Below, one piece after another: positions 15,130 through 24,798 of a DNA stretch of 64,000 nucleotides. The notes below the pieces were generated by a model that was not told the origin of the DNA, did not search any database, and saw only the letters and a list, made by a program, of their open reading frames with translations. The stretch lies in contig NZ_OX419519.1 of the NCBI RefSeq assembly GCF_948472415.1, forward strand, positions 6,849,001-6,913,000. The letters run 5' to 3'. Both the position numbers and the translations under genes were made by a program. The DNA comes from Kitasatospora fiedleri. GTDB lineage: Bacteria; Actinomycetota; Actinomycetes; Streptomycetales; Streptomycetaceae. The stretch's first letter is position 1. Every line of letters begins with the position of its first letter.

Positions 15130-16047
15130 TTGGACCCGGACCGCGCTCTCGATCCCGACCTCGCCCTCGACCTGGAGCCAGACCTCGACCTGGAGCTCTC
15201 CGCCCTGATGGGGACGAGCGTCCGGGACATCAGCGTGCCCGTGGCGGTGATCGTCGCCGAGAGCGGCCGCCTCGGCCGCCGTCGGAAGGCGGCCCGGCGG
15301 CTGCGGACCGCCGGGGCGGCGCTGGCCGTCGCCGCCGTCGCCTTCGCGGGTGCGAACGCCGGGCTCCCGCTGCTCGGCACCGCCCCGGCCCGGCAGCCGG
15401 AACCGGACCCGAGCGCCCACGCCGCCTCCGCCGGGGAACGCTGGCGGCCGCTCCCGCTGCCCGCCGTCTCCCCGATCGAGGGCGCCCCCGACCGGCCGGT
15501 CACCGCGGACCAAGCCGTCCTGCCCTTCGACTCGTACGGGGTGCTCCAGGAGCTGCGGGCGGCGATGCCCGTCCACCGGGACAACCTCAGCGCGGGCACC
15601 CCGTTCACGGCCGACCGCCAGGGCGGCTCCACCGTCCACCTGACCTACACCGACGCCGCCGGACCGGCCGCCCTGGAACTGACCCTGCGCCGCACCGAAC
15701 TGCCCTTCCCCGCCGACGGCGCCACCCCCGCCGACGACCAGCTCCCGTTCCGCTGCGGCCACGACAGCGGCACCTCCGGCGACGACGAGGGCAGCTGCTT
15801 CTCCGGCTACCGCCCCGACGGCAGCTGGGAACTGGTCGCCGCGAACGACGCGCAGGTCCCCGGTCTGTTCGGCTACCGGGTGGCGATCTGGCGCCCGGAC
15901 GGCACCGTCCTCGACTTCACCGAGTACGCCGGCACCGTCACCCCCGAGGGCGAACCCGTCCACCCCGGTCGCGCCCGTCCCCCGTTCACGCTCACCGCCT
16001 GGCGCTCCCTCGCCGAGAGCCCGCTCTGGACGTACTACATCTCCTGA
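15130..16047 (+). CDS. membrane-anchored protein, putative sigma-factor partner
   Basis: A 305-residue protein with TTG start at 15130 behind GGAAGG. It has an acidic N-terminus with DLALDLEPDLDLEL repeats, a basic stretch (GRRRKAARRLR), one transmembrane helix (AGAALAVAAVAFAGANAG, about 62-80), then an extracellular domain of about 220 residues with one Cys pair (FRCGHDS and GSCFSGY). It follows the SigE-type sigma gene by 51 nt, the usual place for a cognate regulator. No ZAS anti-sigma motif is visible, so the role is inferred from position only. Confidence 0.65.
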   Translation: MDPDRALDPDLALDLEPDLDLELSALMGTSVRDISVPVAVIVAESGRLGRRRKAARRLRTAGAALAVAAVAFAGANAGLPLLGTAPARQPEPDPSAHAASAGERWRPLPLPAVSPIEGAPDRPVTADQAVLPFDSYGVLQELRAAMPVHRDNLSAGTPFTADRQGGSTVHLTYTDAAGPAALELTLRRTELPFPADGATPADDQLPFRCGHDSGTSGDDEGSCFSGYRPDGSWELVAANDAQVPGLFGYRVAIWRPDGTVLDFTEYAGTVTPEGEPVHPGRARPPFTLTAWRSLAESPLWTYYIS

Positions 16048-16108
16048 CCCGCCCGTCCGCCCCCGGTCCGACTTGGCCCGACCGCCGGTCACGGCTCCGC
16101 CGAACGCG

Positions 16109-16114
16109 TAGGGT
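16109..16114 (+). promoter_or_regulatory. -10 box of leaderless STAND gene
   Basis: TAGGGT ends 7 nt before the GTG start at 16122, and no Shine-Dalgarno is visible; this suggests a leaderless transcript. Confidence 0.45.
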
Positions 16115-16121
16115 TGGCCGG

Positions 16122-18263
16122 GTGAGCGAGCAGACGCACAACGTGGTCGGCGGCCAGGCCACGGTGGAGAGCCTGGTGCAGGCCAACCGCATCGACGCCG
16201 TCCACGTCCACCAGGCGAGGGTGCTGGTCCACCACCCCTCCTTCGAACTGCCGCCGGAGAAGGCGTACTTCGTCGACCGGGCGGCGGAGCAGCAGCGGAT
16301 CGCCGCCACCGCCGCCGAACCGGACGCCCCCGGCACCCGCCCCCGCATCCTCGCCGTCAGCGGCCTCGGCGGCATCGGCAAGACCGCCCTGTGCGTCCGG
16401 GCCGGCCACCTGCTCGCCGACCGCCACCCGGACGGCGCCCACTACCTCGACCTGGACGAGTACCGGCGCGACGGCGTCACCGACCTCGCCGCCGTCCTGA
16501 CCGACCTGCTGCGCTCGCTCGGCGTCGAGCAGGAGTGGCTGCGCCGCGACTTCCGCGGCCTGGTCCGCCAGTTCTGGGACCGCACCCGCGGCAAGCGCCT
16601 GCTCCTGGTCGTCGACAACGCCCGCACCGCCGCCGAGGCCGAACCGCTGCTGCCCGCCTCCGCCCGCAGCCTGGTCCTGGTCACCAGCCACGGCCCGCTG
16701 TACGACCTCGGCCCCGCCGCCGAGGAGCTCGCCCTCGCCCCGCTCGGCGCGGAGCACACCGCCGAACTGCTGCGCGCGTTCCTCGGCGAGCAGCGCTGGG
16801 CCGACGCCGACCCCGCCGCCGTCCGGGCGCTCGCCGCCGTCTGCGCCGGACTGCCGAAGGCCGCCGAGGTGGCCGGCGACCTCGCCCGCAAGTACCCGCA
16901 CCGCGGCCTGGCCGCACTCGCCGAACGGCTCACCGCCGACCTGCACGAGCGAGGGAGCGCCCCCGTGGAAGCCGTCTGGGACGCCGCCTGCGCCGAACTC
17001 GGCCCCGAAGCCGCCCGGTTGTACCGCGTCCTGCCCGAGTGCCCCGGCCCGTTCGTGATCCTGCCGACCGCCGCCGCACTGCTCGGCCGCGACCTGTTCG
17101 ACACCGAGGACGCCCTCGCCGAACTCCTCGCCGCCGGACTGCTCGACCACCGCTCCGGCGGCTACCGCCAGCACGCCCTGGTCCGCGGCCACGCCCGCCG
17201 CACCGCCCGCGCAGCCGACCCCGGGGGCACCGAACGCGCCGCCGCCCGTGCCCGCCTGCTGCACTGGCTGCGCCGCCAGACCGCCCGCGCCGACCTGCTG
17301 ACGGCCGGCCCCCGCGCCACCGTCCAGACCGAACTCCCGCCGCTGCCCGGCGTCCCCGACGCCGACCTCGGCACCGCCAAGGCCGACGCGCTGCGCTGGA
17401 TCGAGGCCAACCGGCACGCCCTGTACGGCGCGGTCGCCCTCGCCTACGACAGCGGCCACGACGAGGACGCCGTCGCACTCGCCGAATCGCTCTGGACGCA
17501 CTTCCTCGACCACCCCCGGCACACCGACGCCGTCGACGCCTTCCGCACCGCCGTCGTCGCCGCCGACCGCGCCGAACACCTGCTCGCCCGGGTCCGCACC
17601 CGCGCCATGCTGGCCCGACCGCTCTGGGAACAGGGCGAGTTCGAGGAGGCCGCCGCCGCCGTCGAGCAGGCGTGCGCGCTGGCCGCCCTGCTCGACGACT
17701 CCCACCCGCACCGCCGGATGGCCGGCTCCGCGATCGACTTCCGCGGCCAACTCGCCCTCGCCCGGGGCGAATCCGCGGCCGCCCGGGGCGACCGGACGGC
17801 CGCGCTCGCCGACTTCGCCGCCGCCCGCGCCGACTTCACCACCGCCCGGGAGATCCAGCGGGCGATCGGCAACGCGTACGGCGCCGCCCTGCAGACCTAC
17901 CAGCTCGCCAAGACCGCCACCGCCGCCGCCGACCACCCGGCCGCCGCCGAACTCTTCGCCGCGGCCCGCGCCGAGTTCGCCGCGCTGCCCGGCCGCCGCC
18001 GGATGGCCGCCCGCACCGCCTTCGGCCTGGCCCGGGCGCTGCGCCTGCTCGGCCGCCCCGCCGAAGCCGGGGCCCCGCTCGCCGAGGCCCTGGCGGACGC
18101 CGTCGAGCGCGGCTCCAGCTACGACGAGGCCCGGATCGCCACCGAACTCGCCGAACTCGCCGACAGCACCGGCCGCCCCGCCGACGCCGCCCGCCACCGC
18201 GCCCACGCCGCCGCCCTGCGCGCCGCCCACGGCGGGGCACGGACGGAACCCGGCACGGACTGA
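16122..18263 (+). CDS. STAND (NB-ARC-like) NTPase with TPR domain
   Basis: A 713-residue signal-transduction ATPase. The N-terminus carries a short strand-like motif, NVVGGQATVESLVQANRID then AVHVH, found before NB-ARC domains in actinobacteria. The NTPase follows: Walker A GLGGIGKTAL (about 82), Walker B RLLLVVDNA, a sensor strand LVLVTSH and the GLPKA motif. The C-terminal half is alpha-helical with TPR-like repeats (LARPLWEQGEFEEAAAAVEQ; ALQTYQLAKTATAAADHPAA). Proteins of this class oligomerise on signal binding and act in regulation or antiphage defence. No separate effector domain or effector gene adjoins, so the output is unknown. Confidence 0.85.
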   Translation: MSEQTHNVVGGQATVESLVQANRIDAVHVHQARVLVHHPSFELPPEKAYFVDRAAEQQRIAATAAEPDAPGTRPRILAVSGLGGIGKTALCVRAGHLLADRHPDGAHYLDLDEYRRDGVTDLAAVLTDLLRSLGVEQEWLRRDFRGLVRQFWDRTRGKRLLLVVDNARTAAEAEPLLPASARSLVLVTSHGPLYDLGPAAEELALAPLGAEHTAELLRAFLGEQRWADADPAAVRALAAVCAGLPKAAEVAGDLARKYPHRGLAALAERLTADLHERGSAPVEAVWDAACAELGPEAARLYRVLPECPGPFVILPTAAALLGRDLFDTEDALAELLAAGLLDHRSGGYRQHALVRGHARRTARAADPGGTERAAARARLLHWLRRQTARADLLTAGPRATVQTELPPLPGVPDADLGTAKADALRWIEANRHALYGAVALAYDSGHDEDAVALAESLWTHFLDHPRHTDAVDAFRTAVVAADRAEHLLARVRTRAMLARPLWEQGEFEEAAAAVEQACALAALLDDSHPHRRMAGSAIDFRGQLALARGESAAARGDRTAALADFAAARADFTTAREIQRAIGNAYGAALQTYQLAKTATAAADHPAAAELFAAARAEFAALPGRRRMAARTAFGLARALRLLGRPAEAGAPLAEALADAVERGSSYDEARIATELAELADSTGRPADAARHRAHAAALRAAHGGARTEPGTD

Positions 18264-18317
18264 GCCGGGACCGGGCCCCGGGAGCCAGGCAGCAGGATCA
18301 GCAGGGCTCAGCAGGGC

Positions 18318-19972
18318 TCAGAGTTCGGCGTCCAGCTCCTCCGGCCCGGCGGCCCGCAGCTCCAGGCGGGCCGTCACCGCGCCCACCGTGCAGTCGAGTT
18401 CCACCGGCAGCCCCCGACCGCCCCCGGCCCCCGGTGCGCGACCAGCCAGGCGTACACCGCGGAGACCGCCGCGGCCGGGTCGATCCGGCGGACCCGGCCG
18501 TCCGCGCGGTGCGGCGGCACCCGCAGGGCGAACGGGCCGTGGTGGCGGTGCACCAGCAGGCAGTGCTCGCGGGAGAGCAGCGCGGCGGCGACCCGGCAGC
18601 CCGGCAGCTCGTCCAGGACGTGCGCGGCCCAGCCGGCGGCCGACCAGCGGCCGGTGCCGGGGCGCCGCCACAGCACCGCCGCGCTGCGCTGCTCGGCGAG
18701 GCCCGCCGCGCCGTGCTGGGCGGACCGGTGGTGCACCGGCAGCTCGGTGGCGACCGGGAAGCGCTCCACGCGCACCCGCCGCCCGTCCACCTCGGCCCGC
18801 ACCGCCAGCGCCGGGGCCGGGGGCCGGGCCGCCACCGGGTCGGGCAGCAGCTCGGGTGCCAGCGGGGTCCGCGGCGGCGTCAGGCCGATCAGCCGGTACA
18901 GCTCGGCGCGCAGCAGCGGCAGCGCCAGGTCGGGGCGGCCGAAGGCGTCGGCGGCGAACCGCGCCGGGTCCGGGACGCGGGCCCCGCGCAGCAGTCCGGG
19001 CAGGCCGGCGGTGTCGGTGAAGCGCGGCGCGACGGCGAGCAGCCGGGCCATCGGCGTGCCGGGGACCAGCTCCGTCCCGCCGTCGTAGCCGTCCAGGACG
19101 AGGGTGCGGCCGAGCGCCGCGGCGTACAGCGCGGTCGAGCCGTGGTCGGTGAGCACCGCGTCGGCGGCGACCAGGACGGAGGCCCACTCCTGGTGCGAGG
19201 AGGGCAGCAGCAGCCCGGCCTGGAGGGCGGGGCGGAGCTGCTCGGCCAGGTTGTGGCTGCCGCGTTCGCCGATCTCGTTGGGGTGCACCACCAGGGCCAC
19301 CCGGTAGTCGTCCACGGGCAGGTGGAGCGTCAGTTCCAGCGGCAGGTCGGGGCGGCGGGCCAGCAGGCTCTCCGCGCCGTGGGTGGTCAGCACCGCCAGC
19401 AGGGTCCGCTCGCCGACGCCGAGCCGTTCCCGGTAGGTCTCCCGGCGGCCGACCGACTGCCGCATCCGGTCCAGGGTGGGGTCGCCGACCACGACGGCGC
19501 GGGCGGCGGCCGACGGGCAGAACTCGGTGAGCCGGGCGAGCTGTTCGTGGTGCCCGAGACCGTGCAGGTCGGCCCACGGCTCGCCGTCGGAGAGCAGGAA
19601 CGCGGGGTCCAGACCGGACGGCAGGCCCGGCGAACCCTCGGTGTCGAACGACTTGTTGAACCCGGCGCCGTGCGGCAGCAGCGCCCTGGCCCGGCCGGAC
19701 AGGCTGGTCAGCGCGCCCTTGGGGCTGGCGGAGAGGATCAGGTCGAAGCGCTCGCGCCGGGCCTGCTCGAAGTCCATCACCCGGGCGCCCGAGCGGTCCA
19801 GGGCGGCCAGCGCGTCCAGCCCGAACCGGGAGCCGGGCACCACGGTGAACCAGCGGTCGATCCGCGGGTCGCCCCCGAACACCGGCAGCACGTCCAGCAG
19901 CCGGTTCAGCGCCACCGCCGAGCGGAACGCCAGCAGCACGGAGGGCCGCTGGTCCCGGTCGGCGTCAGACAC
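18318..19972 (-). CDS. CDP-glycerol glycerophosphotransferase-like protein, frameshifted near 3' end
   Basis: About 550 residues. The protein opens SVLLAFRSAVALNRLLDVLP and has a GT-B-like layout with two Rossmann-type halves: VVHPNEIGERGSHNLAEQL, then ADAVLTDHGSTALYAAALGR, which resembles the conserved nucleotide-binding part of CDP-glycerol glycerophosphotransferases. The main frame ends early in STARWAR, while the adjacent frame continues naturally as GLPVELDCTVGAVTARLEL to a stop at 18318. The switch lies in a G-rich run at about 18420 and fits a one-base deletion. GTG at 19972 has TAGCAT 6 nt upstream (leaderless). Specific reaction not established. Confidence 0.65.
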
Positions 19973-20118
19973 GTGCCGATGCTATCGACGTTCCCGCGGT
20001 CCCGCCCGGCAGGCCGGGGCCTGACCTGCCGTCACCCCGCCGCCACCCGACCCTTCCGGGGGGCGCGCCCCGGGCGGGCGGCGCGCTCCTGACGCCCCGT
20101 CCGGCCGTCAGCCGGCCG

Positions 20119-21984
20119 TCAGCCGGCCGTGAGCTGGACGGCCGCCTCCACGCCGGAGGCGATCGCGCCGGCGATCCAGGCGTGGTAGCGCGGCTGGCAG
20201 TGGTCGCCCGCGAAGAACAGCCGGCCCGCGACCGGGGCGGCGACCTGCGGGCCGAGGCTGAGCAACTGGCCGGGGGTCTCGATCACGGCCTCGCCGAGCG
20301 CCCAGCGGTTGCGCAGCCAGGACTGCGAGACGTGCCGGTCGGTGGCGTAGCGGCGAATCCGCTCGCCGAACAGCTCGACCAGGTGGTCGAGCGCCTCGGC
20401 GTGCCGGTCGGCGGGGGTGAGCGCGTCGAAGCGCAGCGCCTCCTCGGCCCAGTTGTACGCGGCCAGCACGATCCCGCCGGGCGCGCCGTCGTCGCCCGGG
20501 TGCGAGGGGAAGTAGACGAACCGGCTGGCCCCGTCCGAGACGCAGCCGCCGCCGACCGCCGCCACCGCGTCCCCGTGCGGGGCGGGCCGGTAGTCGGCGC
20601 CCAGCTCCGCCCGCCAGGCGTCCTCGTCCCACTCCCACCAGCGCCGGGTGAACTCCACCAGCACCTTGTGCGCGGTGTCGTGCTTGAGCTCGGCGATCGC
20701 CCGGCGCTTGCCGTACGGCAGGATCGGGTCGAAGTCGACGTGCCGCAGCGCCGCGTACGGCACCGCCAGCACCACCGCGTCCGCCCGGTACTCGCACCGG
20801 TCGCCGCCGATCGCGCCCTCGCACGCCTCGTCCTCGGGGCCGCTCTCCGGCTCGGCGACCACCGTCACCCCGCCGTCGCCCAGCCGGACGCGGGTGACCA
20901 CCTTGCCGCGCTCGATCGGCAGGCCCTGGGCGAGGGCCTCGGTCAGGGCGTCGGTGCCCGCGCCGAACTCGAAGTACGTCACCGCCGGGTTGATGTCCGA
21001 GGCGTCGAACACCGAATGCAGGAAGCCGTACGACAGCCGGCTGGTCAGGTTCTCCAGCGTGCCCACGGCCTGCACCTGGGCGTCGCTCCAGCCTTCGCCC
21101 TCCTGGAGGTAGCGCAGCAGCGAGTAGCCGTCCAGGTCGTACAGCAGCCGCGCCGTGCCGGTCACCCGCTGCTCGATCGGCCGGTCGCGCCAGCCGCCGT
21201 CGTCGCCGCGCACCATGGTGTACGCGCGGGCGGTGTCCAGGGCCCGGTCGAAGGCGGCGGCGGCGGTCCGGTCGCTGTCCCAGCCGAAGCTCTTGTTCAC
21301 CGGCCGCGGGTCGGCCGCGTACGCCGCCTTGCTGACGGTCTGCCCGTTCACGTGCACCAGCCGGCCGCCGAGGCCCGGCGGCGCGGTGTACACCGGAGCG
21401 CTGCCGGTGGCGAACTCCTCGCCGGTCCACGACCGGTACACCACCCGGGCGTCACCGGAGGCCGGGGCGGGGCCGGGCGGGACGTCCACCAGGTGGAAGG
21501 GGCGGCGCGGCACCTTCAGGTGGTCGGCCAGCGCGAGGGTCAGCACGTGGCTGGACGGGATGCGCATCGCGCCCGCCTCGGCGTGCAGCCGAGGGTCCTG
21601 CCACCGGTCGCCGCGGAAGGTCTTCACCCGGCCACCGACCCGGCTGCGGTTCGCCTCCAGCACCCGCACCCGGTGCCCGGACGCCTGCAACAGCCGCGCG
21701 CACACCATGCCCGCCACGCCCGCACCCACCACCAGCACCTCGCGCGCGGCGGCCGGACGCAGCCGCTGACGGCCGGTCAGCAGCTTCAGGTAGTCGAGCG
21801 TCAGGTCCCGGTGGTCGGCGTCGGTCAGCAGGATGCGCCGGGCCATGGTCAGCGCCGCCGCCCAGCGCGCCGGGTCGGGCGGCGCCGCCTCCGCGGCACG
21901 GGAGGAACCGGCACCGGGGCCGGCCAAGGCGGTGGCGGCCATCGCACCGCCGGAGGCAAGGAACAGTCCGCGTCGAGAGATCAC
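20119..21984 (-). CDS. Tat-exported flavin amine oxidase (L-amino-acid oxidase-like)
   Basis: A 621-residue secreted FAD enzyme. GTG 21984 starts a twin-arginine signal (SRRGLFLASGGAMAATALAG). The FAD motif VLVVGAGVAGMVCARLL is followed by VLEANRSRVGGRVKT, and the C-terminal FAD signature reads FFAGDHCQPRYHAWIAGAIA. This matches the L-amino-acid/monoamine oxidase superfamily, giving keto acid, ammonia and hydrogen peroxide outside the cell. An upstream in-frame extension to 22131 is Ala/Gly/Arg-rich and lacks a signal sequence, so it is not used. Confidence 0.85.
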   Translation of the reverse strand: MISRRGLFLASGGAMAATALAGPGAGSSRAAEAAPPDPARWAAALTMARRILLTDADHRDLTLDYLKLLTGRQRLRPAAAREVLVVGAGVAGMVCARLLQASGHRVRVLEANRSRVGGRVKTFRGDRWQDPRLHAEAGAMRIPSSHVLTLALADHLKVPRRPFHLVDVPPGPAPASGDARVVYRSWTGEEFATGSAPVYTAPPGLGGRLVHVNGQTVSKAAYAADPRPVNKSFGWDSDRTAAAAFDRALDTARAYTMVRGDDGGWRDRPIEQRVTGTARLLYDLDGYSLLRYLQEGEGWSDAQVQAVGTLENLTSRLSYGFLHSVFDASDINPAVTYFEFGAGTDALTEALAQGLPIERGKVVTRVRLGDGGVTVVAEPESGPEDEACEGAIGGDRCEYRADAVVLAVPYAALRHVDFDPILPYGKRRAIAELKHDTAHKVLVEFTRRWWEWDEDAWRAELGADYRPAPHGDAVAAVGGGCVSDGASRFVYFPSHPGDDGAPGGIVLAAYNWAEEALRFDALTPADRHAEALDHLVELFGERIRRYATDRHVSQSWLRNRWALGEAVIETPGQLLSLGPQVAAPVAGRLFFAGDHCQPRYHAWIAGAIASGVEAAVQLTAG

Positions 21985-22134
21985 CCGCCCACCCTGGCAG
22001 CGCCCCGCCCCCCGACACGCCCGTCCGCCTGCGAACCACCCCCGGTCCACCCCCACGGGGGCGCTCGACGCACCCCCCGGCGCACACCCGACCCACCACG
22101 CCGCCCGGGCCGCCCGCCCCGGGCCGTCCACCGC

Positions 22135-23021
22135 TCAGCGGCCCAGACGGCGCACCGGCTTGGACCCCGGCGGGGTGGGCGGCGGAGCGGGCAGCGTGGA
22201 CGGCGGCTCCATCGGCGGGCGCGGCGAAGGCGGCGGGTACGGGGAACTCGGCGGGCCCGACGCGGCGCCGATGAGCCCGGCGGCCAGGCTGCCGGTCAGG
22301 GCCCACCCAAGCGCCCACCAGCAGTACGTCGCCCAGGAGGCGTGGCCGCCCCACCGCAACAACGCCAGGAACAACGCCCCGACGACCCACGTCCCCACCC
22401 CGAACAGCGCCACGCTGCTCCCGGCGCGGAGAACGGAGGCGGCGCGCGGCCGCCGCCACAGCGCGACCACCAGCACGGCCGCCACCAGCGACAGCAGCCA
22501 GAGCAGCCACGGCATCCGGCCCCCGCCCAGGAACAGTGTCAGCACCAGCCAGCCGAACGGCACGGCCTGACGGAACACCAGCCACCACGGCAGGTACGGC
22601 GGCCCGGCCCGGCGGTCGACCCGCAGCCGGTGCGCGCCCAGGCCCGTGAGGACCACCGCCCAACCGGCCACCAGGGCCACCAGCGCGCCGGAGAGCAGGA
22701 GTTGGAGCCCGTCCCCGCCGGTCTCGGCCGTAGGGGAACGCGCCGGCAGCTCGACGCCCCGCCACCGGCCGTCCACGTCCCGTACCACCAGGCCGCCCAG
22801 CGGACGACGCACGATCACCGTGTACCCGCCGCCGGACACGCCGGCCACCACCAGGTCACCCCGATCCGGCTCCGCCCCCGCCTCCGGGCCCGGGTCTGCC
22901 TCCGGGCCCGTCCCGCCGTCCGCCGCCAGGTCAGACCGCCGTCCCCGCTCGTCCACCGGAGGCCGTCGTACACCATCGGCCGGCCGTGCTCGCTCCACAG
23001 CCGCGGCGAGAACTCGGGCAC
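22135..23021 (-). CDS. hypothetical multi-pass membrane protein, frameshifted
   Basis: Starts at GTG 23021 behind AGGAAA with a plausible N-terminus (PEFSPRLWSEHGRPMVYDGL, RWTSGDGGLTW). The frame then turns Arg-rich, while the next frame carries the rest: DLVVAGVSGGGYTVIVRRPL, then at least five transmembrane helices (LLLSGALVALVAGWAVVLTG; FGWLVLTLFLGGG; LLWLLSLVAAVLVVALW; VALFGVGTWVVGALFLALL; CWWALGWALTGSLAAGLIG) and a proline-rich tail. A single missing base near 22912 (a GGG run on the minus strand) joins them. Total about 295 residues. Function unknown. Its stop is close to the amine oxidase gene. Confidence 0.6.
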
Positions 23022-23028
23022 CGGTGAT

Positions 23029-23046
23029 CTTTCCTGTTACGGAAAG
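23029..23046. promoter_or_regulatory. inverted repeat CTTTCC-N6-GGAAAG
   Basis: A 6-bp perfect palindrome with a 6-nt centre in the divergent region before the small gene at 23123. Its right part (TTACGGAAAG) resembles TAACGGGAAAG at 24638-24648, suggesting one regulator reads both. Confidence 0.45.
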
Positions 23047-23122
23047 CCGAGATTCTTGACCTTGCGCCGCGCGGGTCGGGAGCATCGGGCGGGACAGGAA
23101 CCGCACACGACATGGGGGCACG

Positions 23123-23326
23123 ATGCTGCGCTGGTTGTCCGGGGAAGGGTCCTGCAACAACGGAACGTGCCCGACACTGTGGGGCACCGAGAACGGGAAC
23201 TACGTGGTGCAGGGGTACGTGATCACTGATCCTGAGCGTCTGGCGGAACTCGATCTGCCGGAGGGTGAGACGGCGGTCATGATCCCGGCGTCGGTCCTGG
23301 AGGAGTACTTCCGTGCTCAAGGGTGA
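23123..23326 (+). CDS. small conserved protein upstream of DUF6879
   Basis: A 67-residue protein with ATG 23123 after GGGGGCACG. It contains CNNGTCPTLW (possible metal or redox Cys pair), then GNYVVQGYVITDPERLAELD and GETAVMIPASVLEEYF. Small proteins of this layout commonly precede DUF6879 and XRE/DUF5753 genes in Streptomyces. The end overlaps the next gene by 14 nt. Likely an operon of three. Function unknown. Confidence 0.75.
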   Translation: MLRWLSGEGSCNNGTCPTLWGTENGNYVVQGYVITDPERLAELDLPEGETAVMIPASVLEEYFRAQG

Positions 23327-23816
23327 AGACTTCGGCCGTCTCTTCCGGACGTTCGAGCGGACCGCCTTCCGCCTCGAAACCCTGGCGGTCTACGACGTGG
23401 ACGAGGAACGCGAGGAGTTCGCGGACTTCCTCGCCGGGAAGGGGCTTCCGGCCGAACGCTCGGACAACCCCTGGGTCCGTTCCATGACCGACCTCGGCAA
23501 GCAGGTCGCCAGAGTGCACGTACTGCGCTCACCCCTGTCCGACTACCTCCGCTACGAACTGGCGTCGTACCCGGGCAACGTCAAGGCGGGGGAATCGATC
23601 GGGATCATCGACACGGCCCGGCAGGAGGTGGCCGGACTCCCGGACCACGACTTCTGGCTGTTCGACGACACGACGGTCTACCGGATGCACTACACCGTGG
23701 CCGGACGGTTCATCGGCGGCGAACGGCTGCCGGCCGACCGCCTCGACGAGTACCTGCGCTACCGGGACATCGCCCTGGCGCACGCCGTGCCGTTCGGGGA
23801 GTACACGGCCGCTTGA
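23313..23816 (+). CDS. DUF6879 family protein
   Basis: A 167-residue acidic protein starting at GTG 23313. Signature stretches: FGRLFRTFERTAFRLETLAV, EEFADFLAGKG, WVRSMTDLGKQVARVHVL, DHDFWLFDDTTVYRMHY and AHAVPFGEY. DUF6879 proteins sit next to XRE/DUF5753 regulators and are thought to form regulator-partner pairs. Its stop TGA overlaps the TTG start of the XRE gene (TTGA), so translation is coupled. Confidence 0.85.
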   Translation: MLKGEDFGRLFRTFERTAFRLETLAVYDVDEEREEFADFLAGKGLPAERSDNPWVRSMTDLGKQVARVHVLRSPLSDYLRYELASYPGNVKAGESIGIIDTARQEVAGLPDHDFWLFDDTTVYRMHYTVAGRFIGGERLPADRLDEYLRYRDIALAHAVPFGEYTAA

Positions 23817-24640
23817 GCGACGACCACCCCGACGACCTGGGCAAGGCCCTGCGGGCACTGCGGATCGCGGCGGACCGGACGGCCGAGACCGTGGCCCGCA
23901 GGGCCTCCATGTCCCCGGCCAAACTCTCGAAGATCGAGAACGGCAGGGTGCTGCCGACGGTGCAGGACGTGGACCTGATCCTGACCGCCCTCGGCGTGTC
24001 CGAGGAAGCGAAGGCCGTGTTCCTGGAGGCCGCGCGAGGAGCGGCCACCGAGGCCACGGCCTGGCGCGAGCTGCGCCGGATGGGCCATTGGAAGCACCAG
24101 CAGTCCATCAAGGCGATCGAGGCGCGGACGACCGTTCTCCGGCTGTTCCAGGGGCAGTTGGTCCCCGGCCTGCTCCAGAGCGCCGAGTACGTCGCCGCCG
24201 TGTTCGCCCTGCACCCCGAGCTTCCGGAAGAGGCGAAGGCCAGGACCGTCGCCGCCCGGTTGGAACGCCAGGCGGTCCTGTACGACCCGGACCGGGCCTT
24301 CCACTTCGTGATCTGCGAACACGTCCTGCGCTGGCTCATCTGCCCGGCCACCGTGATGGCCACCCAACTCGACCGGCTGGTCTCCCTGTCCCGGCTGCCG
24401 AACGTCACCATCGGGGTCCTGCCGCTCGGCCGACCGATGCCGGACTTCCCGATGACGTGCTTCAGCGCCCACGACGACCGCCTGGTGATCGTCGAGACCT
24501 TCCACTCGGAGATCACCACCCGGGACCCGAAGGACGTGCGGCTCTACCTGTCCACCTTCGCCGGGTTCGACGCCGCCGCTCTGCACGGGAGCGAGATGCG
24601 CACGCTGATCGAGGGCATCAGGGACGAGTTCTTGAGGTAA
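23813..24640 (+). CDS. XRE-family regulator with DUF5753 domain
   Basis: A 275-residue protein. The N-terminal Cro/C1 helix-turn-helix reads LGKALRALRIAADRTAETVA and MSPAKLSKIENGRVLPTVQD (residues about 8-60). The DUF5753 domain follows (EARTTVLRLFQGQLVPGLLQ, SAEYVAAVF, VATQLDRLVSL-type helix, FHSEITTRDPKDVRLYLSTF). Starts at TTG 23813 inside the stop of the DUF6879 gene. Such pairs are abundant in Streptomyces and include regulators of development and antibiotic production. The immediate target may be the paired motifs at 23029 and 24638. Confidence 0.88.
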   Translation: MSDDHPDDLGKALRALRIAADRTAETVARRASMSPAKLSKIENGRVLPTVQDVDLILTALGVSEEAKAVFLEAARGAATEATAWRELRRMGHWKHQQSIKAIEARTTVLRLFQGQLVPGLLQSAEYVAAVFALHPELPEEAKARTVAARLERQAVLYDPDRAFHFVICEHVLRWLICPATVMATQLDRLVSLSRLPNVTIGVLPLGRPMPDFPMTCFSAHDDRLVIVETFHSEITTRDPKDVRLYLSTFAGFDAAALHGSEMRTLIEGIRDEFLR

Positions 24641-24648
24641 CGGGAAAG
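24638..24648 (+). promoter_or_regulatory. TAACGGGAAAG motif, possible XRE site
   Basis: Overlaps the XRE stop codon and precedes the 24724 operon. It matches TTACGGAAAG in the palindrome before the 23123 gene apart from one inserted G and a T/A change. Confidence 0.35.
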
Positions 24649-24723
24649 ACCTCGGACCCGGGCTCCTGACGGCCCTAGCTTGGTCTCTCGCCCAATGGAA
24701 CAGAGAGCCGCGGGGAGTCATTC

Positions 24724-24798
24724 GTGTCTGTCGGAACGGAGAACGTCCGGTCGGAGGTGGGCGGTCTGCTCAGCGAGGATGAGGAGGAGCGGCGATGA
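24724..24798 (+). CDS. 24-residue leader peptide
   Basis: GTG 24724 follows GGGGAG by 6-7 nt and encodes a 24-residue acidic peptide (SVGTENVRSEVGG, then LLSEDEEERR). Its TGA overlaps the ATG of the next gene (ATGA at 24795). Good ribosome site, coupling and sensible composition support a real small gene, perhaps a coupling peptide. Confidence 0.55.
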   Translation: MSVGTENVRSEVGGLLSEDEEERR

